Of a DNA stretch of 64,000 bases, positions 23,407-38,400 are shown piece by piece. This DNA is from Osedax frankpressi. Its lineage: Eukaryota > Annelida > Polychaeta > Sabellida > Siboglinidae. The position numbers and the translations under genes were made by a program. The stretch covers positions 11,742,644 through 11,806,643 of the forward strand of contig OZ038318.1 in NCBI GenBank assembly GCA_964035775.1, written 5' to 3'. Every line of letters begins with the position of its first letter. The stretch's first letter is position 1. Under the pieces are notes generated by a model, which saw nothing but the letters and a program-made list of their open reading frames with translations, did no database searches and had not been told where the DNA came from.

Positions 23407-26400
23407 GTCATATTGCAGGGCTACAGTGGGCGCGTTTACAATACATTTGGCATAGCTATAGTTGGCATGGTTACAGTAGTGGGCGTGGCAAAAGATGCAA
23501 TGTCTAGAGTGGGCGTGGTTGCTCCAGACGTGACTACAGTTGGCATAGTTACATTTGTTATGGTTACGATGGGCGTGGTTACAATGGGAGTGACTGCAAT
23601 GGGCGTGGTTACAATAGGTGTGACTGCAGTGGGTGTGGTTACAATGGGCGTGGCCGCAGTGGGCGTACTTATAATGGGTGTGGATGCAGTGGGCGTGGTT
23701 ATAATGGGCGTGTTTACAGTTATAGTAGTCATAGCGCTGTTAATAATGTTGTTGTAATGCTAATGTAATGCTAATGTATGGTTACTAAGGGATGGTTACT
23801 AAGGGATGGTTACTAAGGGGTGGTTACTAATGGATAGTTACTAAGGGATGGTTACTAAGGGATGGTTACTAAGGGGTGGTTACTAATGGATGGTTACTAA
23901 GGGATGGTTACTAAGGGCGTGGTTACTAAGGGATGGTTACTAAGGGATGGTTACTAAGGGATGGTTACTAAGGGGTGGTTACTAAGGGATGGTTACTAAG
24001 GGATGGTTACTAAGGGATGGTTACTAAGGGGTGGTTACTAAGGGATGGTTACTAAGGGATGGTTACTAAGGGCGTGGTCACCAAGGGATGGTTACTAAGG
24101 GATGGTTACCTAGGGATGGTTACTAAGGGATGGTTACTAAGGGGTGGTTACTAAGGTATGTTTACTAAGGGATGGTTACTAAGGGATGGTTTCTAAGGGA
24201 TGGTTACTAAGGGGTGGTTACTAAGGGATGGTTTCTAAGGGCGGTGATTAATATAAAGAAGGCATTGTTACAAAGGGCAAGGTGTAGATTTAGTGGGATG
24301 GATACAGAACGAAGTCCTATTTAGATTCCAATTAAAGTTTTGAAAAACTTCTATATATTCATCCAAATTTAGTATTCATTTATTTCTGTGATTCATGAAT
24401 TTTCAAAGAAGCAAAATAAACCAGTTGCTGTAATAATTATAACTATTATATAACTATTTCTTTACGAATGACGAATGACATTCTAACAGGCGCACGTTAA
24501 AGCTATCCGTTGCCCCACCTCCACTTCTGAATACCAAGACCCGTTCTTGTATCGCCTGCCAAGGAGATCTCGACTTCAATTGATGCCGGATGATGCTTCC
24601 GGTCTGCACATGGATGAGGATTTCAAGCGACATAACATCGTTAGGGAGTTACATCAATAGTGTGGGCGTTTCTTAGAATGAGGGCGTGTCTTAGGGTTTA
24701 ACAACGTCATATTAGTACATTTCAATCTTCATAATATCCTAAATACCCTAAATACCCTAATTAGGGTCGTGGTTTGATTTCTGAGAAATGATTACGTGGC
24801 CGTAATAGTGATATGTCCATAATAGGGGTGTGACCATAATAGGGAAATATCCGTAATAGAGGTGTGGCCATAATAGGGGTGTAACCATAATAGGGATGTA
24901 GCCGTAATAGAGGTGTGGCCATAATAGAGGTGTGTCCATAATAGAGGTGTAGCCATAATAGAGGCATGACCGTAATAGAGGCGTGGCTGTAATAGAGGCG
25001 TGGCTGTAATAGAGGTGTTGCTGTCATAGGAGTTTGGCCGTAATAGGGGTGTGACCATAATAGGGATATGGACTTAATAGAGGTGTGGCCGTAATAGAGG
25101 TGTAGCCATAATAGAGGCATGACCGTAATAAAGGCGTGGCTGTAATAGAGGCGTGGCTGTAATAGAGGCGTGGCCGTAATAGAGGCGTGGCTGTAATAGG
25201 GGTTTGGCCGTAATAGGGGTGTGACCATATTAGAGATGTGACTATATTAGGGATATGGACTTAATAGGGGTGTGACCATAATAGAGGCGTGGCTGTAATA
25301 GAGGTGTGGATATAATAGAGGTGTGGCCATAATAGAGGCGTGGCTGTAGTAGGGGCATGGCTGTAATAGGGGTGTGGCCGTAATAGGGGTATGCACATAA
25401 TTAGGGTGTGGCCATAATAGAGGCGTGGCCATAATAGGGGTGTGGCCATAATAGAGGCGTGGCCATAATAGAGGGGTGGCTGTAATAGGGGTGGCTGTAA
25501 TAGGGGTGTGGCCGTAATAGGGGTATGGACATAATAGAGGTGTGGCCATAATAGAGGCATGACCTTAGTAGGGGTGTGGCCGTACTAGAGGCGTAGCTGT
25601 AAGAGGGTCTTAATTATATAATAATAATGTAAACATATAGCACCTTCCCATTACGTAATACAATATAATCGCACGGCAGAGAAGGCAATGTAGATCTAGT
25701 GGTACAATTAACTAGTATTACGTAATGGATTGCCGTTGGAATCTACTTAACCCCGGATATTAACTCGATGGCATCCCATAGTTGGTGTCCAGTGGTGTTG
25801 AGTTAACTGAGATTGAGAAGCCGGACCTATTGAAGGAGGTCCTATCATTACACGTATACCTCATTATCCCTGGTTAGTGTTTTCTGGTGGTTCATAGAGG
25901 TCAAGGTTCACCGAGGTCAAGGTTCACAGAGGGTCAAAGTGCATAGAGGGTTATGGCGCATAGGAGGTCATGGTTCATAGAGTGGATAAGGTAGAGGTCA
26001 GAGAGGGGCAGGTAGACTAGTGTCTGCTACTTCTAGTGGATATTAGATATTAACTCCCTACCTCTCTTCCTACCTACTAGAGGGACTGGAGTCTGCTACT
26101 TCTAGTGGATATTAGATATTAACTCCCTACCTCTCTTCCTACCTACTAGAGTCTGTTACTTCTAGTGGATATTAGATATTAACTCCCTACCTCACTTCCT
26201 ACCTACTAGAGGGACTGGAGTCTGCTACTTCTAGTGGATATTAGATATTAACTCCCTACCTCTCTTCCTACCTACTAGAGTCTGTTACTTCTAGTGGATA
26301 TTAGATATTAACTCCCTACCTCTCTTCCTACCTACTAGAGGGACTAGAGTCTGTTACTTCTAGTGGATATTAGATATTAACTCCCTACCTCTCTTCCTAC

Positions 26401-29400
26401 CTATTAGAGTCTGCTACTTCTAGTGGATATTATATATTAACTCCCTACCTCACTTCCTACCTACTAGAGGGACTGAAGTCTGCTACTTCTAGTGGATATT
26501 AGATATTAACTCCCTACCTCTCTTCCTACCTATTAGAGTCTGCTACTTCTAGTGGATATTATATATTAACTCCCTACCTCACTTCCTACCTACTAGAGGG
26601 ACTGAAGTCTGTTACTTCTAGTGGATATTAGATATTAACTCCCTACCTCTCTTCCTACCTACTAGAGTCTGTTACTTCTAGTGGATATTAGATATTAACT
26701 CCCTACCTCTCTTCCTACCTACTAGAGGGACTAGAGTCTGTTACTTCTAGTGGATATTAGATATTAACTCCCTACCTCTCTTCCTACCTACTAGAGTCTG
26801 TTACTTCTAGTGGATATTAGATATTAACTCCCTACCTCACTTCCTACCTACTAGAGGGACTAGAGTCTGTTACTTCTAGTGGATATTAGATATTAACTCC
26901 CTACCTCTCTTCCTACCTCCTAGAGGGACTGGAGTCTGTTACTTCTAGTGGATATTAGATATTAACTCCCTACCTATCTTCCTACCTACTAGAGTCTGTT
27001 ACTTCTAGTGGATATTAGATATTAACTCCCTACCTCTCTTCCTACCTACTAGAGTCTGCTACTTCTAGTGGATATTAGATATTAACTCCCTACCTCTCTT
27101 CCTACCTACTAGAGGGACTAGAGTCTGTTACTTCTAGTGGATATTAGATATTAACTCCTTACCTCTCTTCCTACCTACTAGAGGGACTAGAGTCTGCTAC
27201 TTCTAGTGGATATTAGATATTAACTCCCTACCTCTCTTCCTACCTACTAGAGTCTGTTACTTCTAGTGGATATTAGATATTAACTCCCTACCTCTCTTCC
27301 TACCTACTAGAGGGACTAGAGTCTGCTACTTCTAGTGGATATTAGATATTAACTCCCTACCTCTCTTCCTACCTACTAGAGGGACTAGAGTCTGTTACTT
27401 CTAGTGGATATTAGATATTAACTCCCTACATCTCTTCCTACCTACTAGAGTCTGTTACTTCTAGTGGATATTAGATATTAACTCCCTACCTCACTTCCTA
27501 CCTACTAGAGGGACTAGAGTCTGTTACTTCTAGTGGATATTAGATATTAACTCCCTACCTCACTTCCTACCTACTAGAGGGACTAGAGTCTGTTACTTCT
27601 AGTGGATATTAGATATTAACTCCCTACCTCACTTCCTACCTACTAGAGGGACTAGAGTCTGTTACTTCTAGTGGATATTAGATATTAACTCCCTACCCCT
27701 CTTCCTACCTACTAGAGTCTGTTACTTCTAGTGGATATTAGATATTAACTCCTTACCTCTCTTCCTACCTACTAGAGGGACTAGAGTCTGTTACTTCTAG
27801 TGGATATTAGATATTAACTCCTTACCTCTCTTCCTACCTACTAGAGGGACTAGAGTCTGTTACTTCTAGTGGATATTAGATATTAACTCCTTACCTCTCT
27901 TCCTACCTACTAGAGGGACTAGTGTCTGTTACTTCTAGTGGATATTAGATATTAACTCCCTACCTCTCTTCCTACCTACTAGAGGGACTAGAGTCTGTTA
28001 CTTCTAGTGGATATTAGATATTAACTCCCTACCTCTCTTCCTACCTACTAGAGTCTGTTACTTCTAGTGGATATTAGATATTAACTCCCTACCCCTCTTC
28101 CTACCTACTAGAGTCTGTTACTTCTAGTGGATATTAGATATTAACTCCCTACCTCTCTTCCTACCTACTAGAGTCTGTTACTTCTAGTGGATATTAGATA
28201 TTAACTCCCTACCCCTCTTCCTACCTACTAGAGGGACTACAGTCTGTTACTTCTAGTGGATATTAGATATTAACTCCCTACCTCTCTTCCTACCTACTAG
28301 AGTCTGTTACTTCTAGTGGATATTAGATATTAACTCCTTACCTCTCTTCCTACCTACTAGAGGGACTAGAGTCTGTTACTTCTAGTGGATATTAGATATT
28401 AACTCCTTACCTCTCTTCCTACCTACTAGAGGGACTAGTGTCTGTTACTTCTAGTGGATATTAGATATTAACTCCCTACCTCTCTTCCTACCTACTAGAG
28501 GGACTAGAGTCTGTTACTTCTAGTGGATATTAGATATTAACTCCCTACCTCTCTTCCTACCTACTAGAGTCTGTTACTTCTAGTGGATATTAGATATTAA
28601 CTCCCTACCCCTCTTCCTACCTACTAGAGTCTGTTACTTCTAGTGGATATTAGATATTAACTCCCTACCTCTCTTCCTACCTACTAGAGTCTGTTACTTC
28701 TAGTGGATATTAGATATTAACTCCCTACCCCTCTTCCTACCTACTAGAGGGACTACAGTCTGTTACTTCTAGTGGATATTAGATATTAACTCCTTACCTC
28801 TCTTCCTACCTACTAGAGGGACTGGAGTCTGCTACTTCTAGTGGATATTAGATATTAAATCCCTACCTCTCTTCCTACCTACTAGAGTCTGTTACTTCTA
28901 GTGGATATTAGATATTAACTCCCTACCTCACTTCCTACCTACTAGAGGGACTAGAGTCTGTTACTTCTAGTGGATATTAGATATTAACTCCTTACCTCTC
29001 TTCCTACCTACTAGAGTCTGTTACTTCTAGTGGATATTAGATATTAACTCCCTACCTCTCTTCCTACTTACTAGAGGGACTAGAGTCTGTTACTTCTAGT
29101 GGATATTAGATATTAACTCCCTACCTCTCTTCCTACCTACTAGAGTCTGTTACTTCTAGTGGATATTAGATATTAACTCCCTACCCCTCTTCCTACCTAC
29201 TAGAGTCTGTTACTTCTAGTGGATATTAGATATTAACTCCCTACCTCTCTTCCTACCTACTAGAGTCTGTTACTTCTAGTGGATATTAGATATTAACTCC
29301 CTACCTCTCTTCCTACTTACTAGAGGGACTACAGTCTGTTACTTCTAGTGGATATTAGATATTAACTCCCTACCTCTCTTCCTACCTACTAGAGGGACTA

Positions 29401-32400
29401 GAGTCTGTTACTTCTAGTGGATATTAGATATTAACTCCCTACCTCTCTTCCTACCTACTAGAGGGACTAGAGTCTGTTACTTCTAGTGGATATTAGATAT
29501 TAACTCCCTACCTCTCTTCCTACCTACTAGAGGGACTAGAGTCTGTTACTTCTAGTGGATATTAGATATTAACTCCCTACCTCTCTTCCTACCTACTAGA
29601 GGGACTAGAGTCTGTTACTTCTAGTGGATATTAGATATTAACTCCCTACCTCTCTTCCTACCTACTAGAGGGACTAGAGTCTGTTACTTCTAGTGGATAT
29701 TAGATATTAACTCCCTACCTCTCTTCCTACCTACTAGAGGGACTAGAGTTTGTTACTTCTAGTGGATATTAGATATTAACTCCCTACCTCTCTTCCTACC
29801 TACTAGAGGGACTAGAGACTGTTACTTCTAGTGGATATTAGATATTAACTCCCTACATCTCTTCCTACCTACTAGAGTCTGTTACTTCTAGTGGATATTA
29901 GATATTAACTCCCTACCTCTCTTCCTACCTACTAGAGGGACTAGAGTCTGTTACTTCTAGTGGATATTAGATATTAACTCCCTACCTCTCTTCCTACCTA
30001 CTAGAGGGACTAGAGTCTGTTACTTCTAGTGGATATTAGATATTAACTCCCTACCTCTCTTCCTACCTACTAGAGTCTGTTACTTCTAGTGGATATTAGA
30101 TATTAACTCCTTACCTCTCTTCCTACCTACTGGAGTCTGCTACTTCTAGTGGATATTAGATATTAACTCCCTACCTCACTTCCTACCTACTAGAGGGACT
30201 AGAGTCTGTTACTTCTAGTGGATATTAGATATTAACTCCCTACCTCTCTTCCTACCTACTAGAGTCTGTTACTTCTAGTGGATATTAGATATTAACTCCC
30301 TACCCCTCTTCCTACCTACTAGAGTCTGTTACTTCTAGTGGATATTAGATATTAACTCCCTACCTCTCTTCCTACCTACTAGAGTCTGTTACTTCTAGTG
30401 GATATTAGATATTAACTCCCTACCTGACTTCCTACCTACTAGAGTCTGTTACTTCTAGTGGATATTAGATATTAACTCCCTACCTCTCTTCCTACCTACT
30501 AGAGGGACTAGAGTCTGTTACTTCTAGTGGATATTAGATATTAACTCCCTACCTCTCTTCCTACCTACTAGAGGGACTAGAGTCTGTTACTTCTAGTGGA
30601 TATTAGATATTAACTCCTTACCTCTCTTCCTACCTACTAGAGGGACTAGAGTCTGTTACTTCTAGTGGATATTAGATATTAACTCCCTACCCCTCTTCCT
30701 ACCTACTAGAGTCTGTTACTTCTAGTGGATATTAGATATTAACTCCCTACCTCTCTTCCTACCTACTAGAGGGACTAGAGTCTGTTACTTCTAGTGGATA
30801 TTAGATATTAACTCCCTACCTCACTTCCTACCTACTAGAGGGACTAGAGTCTGTTACTTCTAGTGGATATTAGATATTAACTCCCTACCTCTCTTCCTAC
30901 CTACTAGAGGGACTAGAGTCTGTTACTTCTAGTGGATATTAGATATTAACTCCCTACCCCTCTTCCTACCTACTAGAGTCTGTTACTTCTAGTGGATATT
31001 AGATATTAACTCCCTACCTCTCTTCCTACCTACTAGAGGGACTAGAGTCTGTTACTTCTAGTGGATATTAGATATTAACTCCCTACCTCACTTCCTACCT
31101 ACTAGAGGGACTAGAGTCTGTTACTTCTAGTGGATATTAGATATTAACTCCCTACCCCTCTTCCTACCTACTAGAGTCTGTTACTTCTAGTGGATATTAG
31201 ATATTAACTCCCTACCTCTCTTCCTACCTACTAGAGGGACTAGAGTCTGTTACTTCTAGTGGATATTAGATATTAACTCCCTACCTCACTTCCTACCTAC
31301 TAGAGTCTGTTACTTCTAGTGGATATTAGATATTAACTCCCTACCTCTCTTCCTACCTACTAGAGGGACTAGAGTCTGTTACTTCTAGTGGATATTAGAT
31401 ATTAACTCCCTACCTCTCTTCCTACCTACTAGAGTCTGTTACTTCTAGTGGATATTAGATATTAACTCCCTACCCCTCTTCCTACCTACTAGAGGGACTG
31501 GAGTCTGTTACTTCTAGTGGATATTAGATATTAACTCCCTACCTCTCTTCCTACCTACTAGAGTCTGCTACTTCTAGTGGATATTAGATATTAACTCCCT
31601 ACCTCTCTTCCTACTTACTAGAGTCTGTTACTTCTAGTGGATATTAGATATTAACTCCCTACCTCTCTTCCTACCTACTAGAGTCTGTTACTTCTAGTGG
31701 ATATTAGATATTAACTCCCTACCTCTCTTCCTACCTACTAGAGTCTGTTACTTCTAGTGGATATTAGATATTAACTCCCTACCTCTCTTCCTACCTACTA
31801 GAGGGACTAGAGTCTGTTACTTCTAGTGGATATTAGATATTAACTCCCTACATCTCTTCCTACCTACTAGAGGGACTAGAGTCTGTTACTTCTAGTGGAT
31901 ATTAGATATTAACTCCCTACCTCTCTTCCTACCTACTAGAGTCTGTTACTTCTAGTGGATATTAGATATTAACTCCCTACCCCTCTTCCTACCTACTAGA
32001 GGGACTGGAGTCTGTTACTTCTAGTGGATATTAGATATTAACTCCCTACCTCTCTTCCTACCTACTAGAGTCTGCTACTTCTAGTGGATATTAGATATTA
32101 ACTCCCTACCTCTCTTCCTACCTACTAGAGGGACTAGAGTCTGTTACTCCTAGTGGATATTAGATATTAACTCCCTACCTCTCTTCCTACCTACTAGAGT
32201 CTGTTACTTCTAGTGGATATTAGATATTAACTCCCTACCTCTCTTCCTACCTACTGGAGTCTGCTACTTCTAGTGGATATTAGATATTAACTCCCTACCC
32301 CTCTTCCTACCTACTAGAGTCTGTTACTTCTAGTGGATATTAGATATTAACTCCCTACATCTCTTCCTACCTACTAGAGTCTGTTACTTCTAGTGGATAT

Positions 32401-35400
32401 TAGATATTAACTCCCTACCTCTCTTCCTACCTACTAGAGTCTGTTACTTCTAGTGGATATTAGATATTAACTCCCTACCTCTCTTCCTACCTACTAGAGG
32501 GACTAGAGTCTGTTACTTCTAGTGGATATTAGATATTAACTCCCTACCTCTCTTCCTACCTACTAGAGACTGCTACTTCTAGTGGATATTAGATATTAAC
32601 TCCCTACCTCACTTCCTACCTACTAGAGTCTGTTACTTCTAGTGGATATTAGATATTAACTCCCTACCTCTCTTCCTACCTACTAGAGGGACTAGAGTCT
32701 GTTACTTCTAGTGGATATTAGATATTAACTCCCTACCCCTCTTCCTACCTACTAGAGGGACTAGAGTCTGTTACTTCTAGTGGATATTAGATATTAACTC
32801 CCTACCTCTCTTCCTACCTACTAGAGTCTGTTACTTCTAGTGGATATTAGATATTAACTCCCTAACTCTCTTCCTACCTACTAGAGGGACTAGAGACTGT
32901 TACTTCTAGTGGATATTAGATATTAACTCCCTACCTCTCTTCCTACCTACTAGAGGGACTAGAGTCTGTTACTTCTAGTGGATATTAGATATTAACTCCC
33001 TACCTCTCTTCCTACCTACTAGAGTCTGTTACTTCTAGTGGATATTAGATATTAACTCCCTACCTCTCTTCCTACCTACTAGAGGGACTAGAGTCTGTTA
33101 CTTCTAGTGGATATTAGATATTAACTCCCTACCTCTCTTCCTACCTACTAGAGTCTGTTACTTCTAGTGGATATTAGATATTAACTCCCTACCTCTCTTC
33201 CTACCTACTAGAGTCTGTTACTTCTAGTGGATATTAGATATTAACTCCCTACCTCACTTCCTACCTACTAGAGGGACTAGAGTCTGTTACTTCTAGTGGA
33301 TATTAGATATTAACTCCCTAACTCTCTTCCTACCTACTAGAGGGACTAGAGTCTGTTACTTCTAGTGGATATTAGATATTAACTCCCTACCTCTCTTCCT
33401 ACCTACTAGAGTCTGTTACTTCTAGTGGATATTAGATATTAACTCCCTACCTCTCTTCCTACCTACTAGAGGGACTAGAGTCTGTTACTTCTAGTGGATA
33501 TTAGATATTAACTCCCTACCTCTCTTCCTACCTACTAGAGTCTGTTACTTCTAGTGGATATTAGATATTAACTCCCTACCTCTCTTCCTACCTACTAGAG
33601 GGACTAGAGTCTGTTACTTCTAGTGGATATTAGATATTAACTCCCTACCTCTCTTCCTACCTACTAGAGTCTGTTACTTCTAGTGGATATTAGATATTAA
33701 CTCCCTACCTCTCTTCCTACCTACTAGAGTCTGTTACTTCTAGTGGATATTAGATATTAACTCCCTACCTCTCTTCCTACCTACTAGAGTCTGTTACTTC
33801 TAGTGGATATTAGATATTAACTCCCTACCTCTCTTCCTACCTACTAGAGGGACTAGAGTCTGTTACTTCTAGTGGATATTAGATATTAACTCCCTACCTC
33901 TCTTCCTACCTACTAGAGTCTGTTACTTCTAGTGGATATTAGATATTAACTCCCTACCTCTCTTCCTACCTACTAGAGGGACTAGAGTCTGTTACTTCTA
34001 GTGGATATTAGATATTAACTCCCTACCTCTCTTCCTACCTACTAGAGGGACTAGAGTCTGTTACTTCTAGTGGATATTAGATATTAACTCCTTACCTCTC
34101 TTCCTACCTACTAGAGGGACTAGAGTCTGTTACTTCTAGTGGATATTAGATATTAACTCCTTACCTCTCTTCCTACCTACTAGAGGGACTACAGTCTGTT
34201 ACTTCTAGTGGATATTAGATATTAACTCCCTACCCCTCTTCCTACCTACTAGAGGGACTAGAGTCTGTTACTTCTAGTGGATATTAGATATTAACTCCTT
34301 ACCTCTCTTCCTACCTACTAGAGGGACTAGAGTCTGTTACTTCTAGTGGATATTAGATATTAACTCCCTACCTCTCTTCCTACCTACTAGAGTCTGTTAC
34401 TTCTAGTGGATATTAGATATTAACTCCTTACCTCTCTTCCTACCTACTAGAGGGACTAGAGTCTGTTACTTCTAGTGGATATTAGATATTAACTCCCTAC
34501 CTCTCTTCCTACCTACTAGAGTCTGTTACTTCTAGTGGATATTAGATATTAACTCCCTACCTCTCTTCCTACCTACTAGAGTCTGTTACTTCTAGTGGAT
34601 ATTAGATATTAACTCCCTACCTCTCTTCCTACCTACTAGAGGGACTAGAGTCTGTTACTTCTAGTGGATATTAGATATTAACTCCCTACCTCTCTTCCTA
34701 CCTACTAGAGTCTGTTACTTCTAGTGGATATTAGATATTAACTCCCTACCTCTCTTCCTACCTACTAGAGTCTGTTACTTCTAGTGGATATTAGATATTA
34801 ACTCCTTACCTCTCTTCCTACCTACTAGAGGGACTAGAGTCTGTTACTTCTAGTGGATATTAGATATTAACTCCTTACCTCTCTTCCTACCTACTAGAGG
34901 GACTAGAGTCTGTTACTTCTAGTGGATATTAGATATTAACTCCCTACCTCTCTTCCTACCTACTAGAGTCTGTTACTTCTAGTGGATATTAGATATTAAC
35001 TCCTTACCTCTCTTCCTACCTACTAGAGGGACTAGAGTCTGTTACTTCTAGTGGATATTAGATATTAACTCCCTACCCCTCTTCCTACCTACTAGAGGGA
35101 CTAGAGTTTGTTACTTCTAGTGGATATTAGATATTAACTCCCTACCTCTCTTCCTACCTACTAGAGGGACTAGAGTCTGTTACTTCTAGTGGATATTAGA
35201 TATTAACTCCCTACCTCTCTTCCTACCTACTAGAGGGACTAGAGACTGTTACTTCTAGTGGATATTAGATATTAACTCCCTACCTCTCTTCCTACCTACT
35301 AGAGGGACTAGAGTTTGTTACTTCTAGTGGATATTAGATATTAACTCCCTAACTCTCTTCCTACCTACTAGAGGGACTAGAGTCTGTTACTTCTAGTGGA

Positions 35401-38400
35401 TATTAGATATTAACTCCCTACCTCTCTTCCTACTTACTAGAGGGACTAGAGTCTGTTACTTCTAGTGGATATTAGATATTAACTCCCTACCTCTCTTCCT
35501 ACTTACTAGAGGGACTAGAGTCTGTTACTTCTAGTGGATATTAGATATTAACTCCCTACCTCTCTTCCTACCTACTAGAGGGACTAGAGTCTGTTACTTC
35601 TAGTGGATATTAGATATTAACTCCCTACCTCTCTTCCTACTTACTAGAGGGACTAGAGTCTGTTACTTCTAGTGGATATTAGATATTAACTCCCTACCTC
35701 TCTTCCTACCTACTAGAGGGACTAGAGACTGTTACTTCTAGTGGATATTAGATATTAACTCCCTACCTCTCTTCCTACCTACTAGAGGGACTAGAGTCTG
35801 TTACTTCTAGTGGATATTAGATATTAACTCCTTACCTCTCTTCCTACCTACTAGAGGGACTAGAGACTGTTACTTCTAGTGGATATTAGATATTAACTCC
35901 CTACCTCTCTTCCTACCTACTAGAGGGACTAGAGACTGTTACTTCTAGTGGATATTAGATATTAACTCCCTACCTCTCTTCCTACCTACTAGAGGGACTA
36001 GAGTTTGTTACTTCTAGTGGATATTAGATATTAACTCCCTAACTCTCTTCCTACCTACTAGAGGGACTAGAGTCTGTTACTTCTAGTGGATATTAGATAT
36101 TAACTCCCTACCTCTCTTCCTACTTACTAGAGGGACTAGAGTCTGTTACTTCTAGTGGATATTAGATATTAACTCCCTACCTCTCTTCCTACCTACTAGA
36201 GGGACTAGAGTCTGTTACTTCTAGTGGATATTAGATATTAACTCCCTACCTCTCTTCCTACTTACTAGAGGGACTAGAGTCTGTTACTTCTAGTGGATAT
36301 TAGATATTAACTCCCTACCTCTCTTCCTACCTACTAGAGTCTGTTACTTCTAGTGGATATTAGATATTAACTCCCTACCCCTCTTCCTACCTACTAGAGG
36401 GACTAGAGTATGTTACTTCTAGTGGATATTAGATATTAACTCCCTACCTCTCTTCCTACCTACTAGAGTCTGTTACTTCTAGTGGATATTAGATATTAAC
36501 TCCCTACCTCTCTTCCTACCTACTAGAGTCTGTTACTTCTAGTGGATATTAGATATTAACTCCCTACCTCTCTTCCTACCTACTAGAGGGACTAGAGTCT
36601 GTTACTTCTAGTGGATATTAGATATTAACTCCCTACCTCTCTTCCTACCTACTAGAGTCTGTTACTTCTAGTGGATATTAGATATTAACTCCCTACCTCT
36701 CTTCCTACCTACTAGAGGGACTAGAGACTGTTACTTCTAGTGGATATTAGATATTAACTCCCTACATCTCTTCCTACCTACTAGAGTCTGTTACTTCTAG
36801 TGGATATTAGATATTAACTCCCTACCTCTCTTCCTACCTACTAGAGGGACTGGATTCTGCTACTTCTAGTGGATATTAGATATTAACTCCCTACCTCACT
36901 TCCTACCTACTAGAGGGACTAGAGACTGTTACTTCTAGTGGATATTAGATATTAACTCCCTACCTCTCTTCCTACCTACTAGAGTCTGTTACTTCTAGTG
37001 GATATTAGATATTAACTCCTTACCTCTCTTCCTACCTACTAGAGGGACTAGAGTCTGTTACTTCTAGTGGATATTAGATATTAACTCCCTACCTCTCTTC
37101 CTACCTACTAGAGGGACTAGTGTCTGTTACTTCTAGTGGATATTAGATATTAACTCCCTACCTCTCTTCCTACCTACTAGAGTCTGTTACTTCTAGTGGA
37201 TATTAGATATTAACTCCTTACCTCTCTTCCTACCTACTAGAGGGACTAGAGTCTGTTACTTCTAGTGGATATTAGATATTAACTCCCTACCTCTCTTCCT
37301 ACCTACTAGAGTCTGTTACTTCTAGTGGATATTAGATATTAACTCCCTACCTCTCTTCCTACCTACTAGAGGGACTAGAGTCTGTTACTTCTAGTGGATA
37401 TTAGATATTAACTCCCTACCTCTCTTCCTACCTACTAGAGGGACTAGAGTCTGTTACTTCTAGTGGATATTAGATATTAACTCCCTACCTCTCTTCCTAC
37501 CTACTAGAGTCTGTTACTTCTAGTGGATATTAGATATTAACTCCTTACCTCTCTTCCTACCTACTAGAGGGACTAGAGTTTGTTACTTCTAGTGGATATT
37601 AGATATTAACTCCCTACCTCTCTTCCTACCTACTAGAGGGACTAGAGTCTGTTACTTCTAGTGGATATTAGATATTAACTCCCTACCTCTCTTCCTACTT
37701 ACTAGAGGGACTAGAGTCTGTTACTTCTAGTGGATATTAGATATTAACTCCCTACCTCTCTTCCTACCTACTAGAGTCTGTTACTTCTAGTGGATATTAG
37801 ATATTAACTCCCTACCTCTCTTCCTACCTACTAGAGGGACTAGAGACTGTTACTTCTAGTGGATATTAGATATTAACTCCCTACCTCTCTTCCTACCTAC
37901 TAGAGGGACTAGAGACTGTTACTTCTAGTGGATATTAGATATTAACTCCCTACCTCTCTTCCTACCTACTAGAGTCTGTTACTTCTAGTGGATATTAGAT
38001 ATTAACTCCTTACCTCTCTTCCTACCTACTAGAGGGACTAGAGTCTGTTACTTCTAGTGGATATTAGATATTAACTCCCTACCTCTCTTCCTACCTACTA
38101 GAGGGACTACAGTCTGTTACTTCTAGTGGATATTAGATATTAACTCCCTACCTCACTTCCTACCTACTAGAGGGACTAGAGTCTGTTACTTCTAGTGGAT
38201 ATTAGATATTAACTCCCTACCTCTCTTCCTACCTACTAGAGGGACTGAAGTCTGTTACTTCTAGTGGATATTAGATATTAACTCCCTACCTCTCTTCCTA
38301 CCTACTAGAGTCTGTTACTTCTAGTGGATATTAGATATTAACTCCCTACCTCACTTCCTACCTACTAGAGGGACTACAGTCTGTTACTTCTAGTGGATAT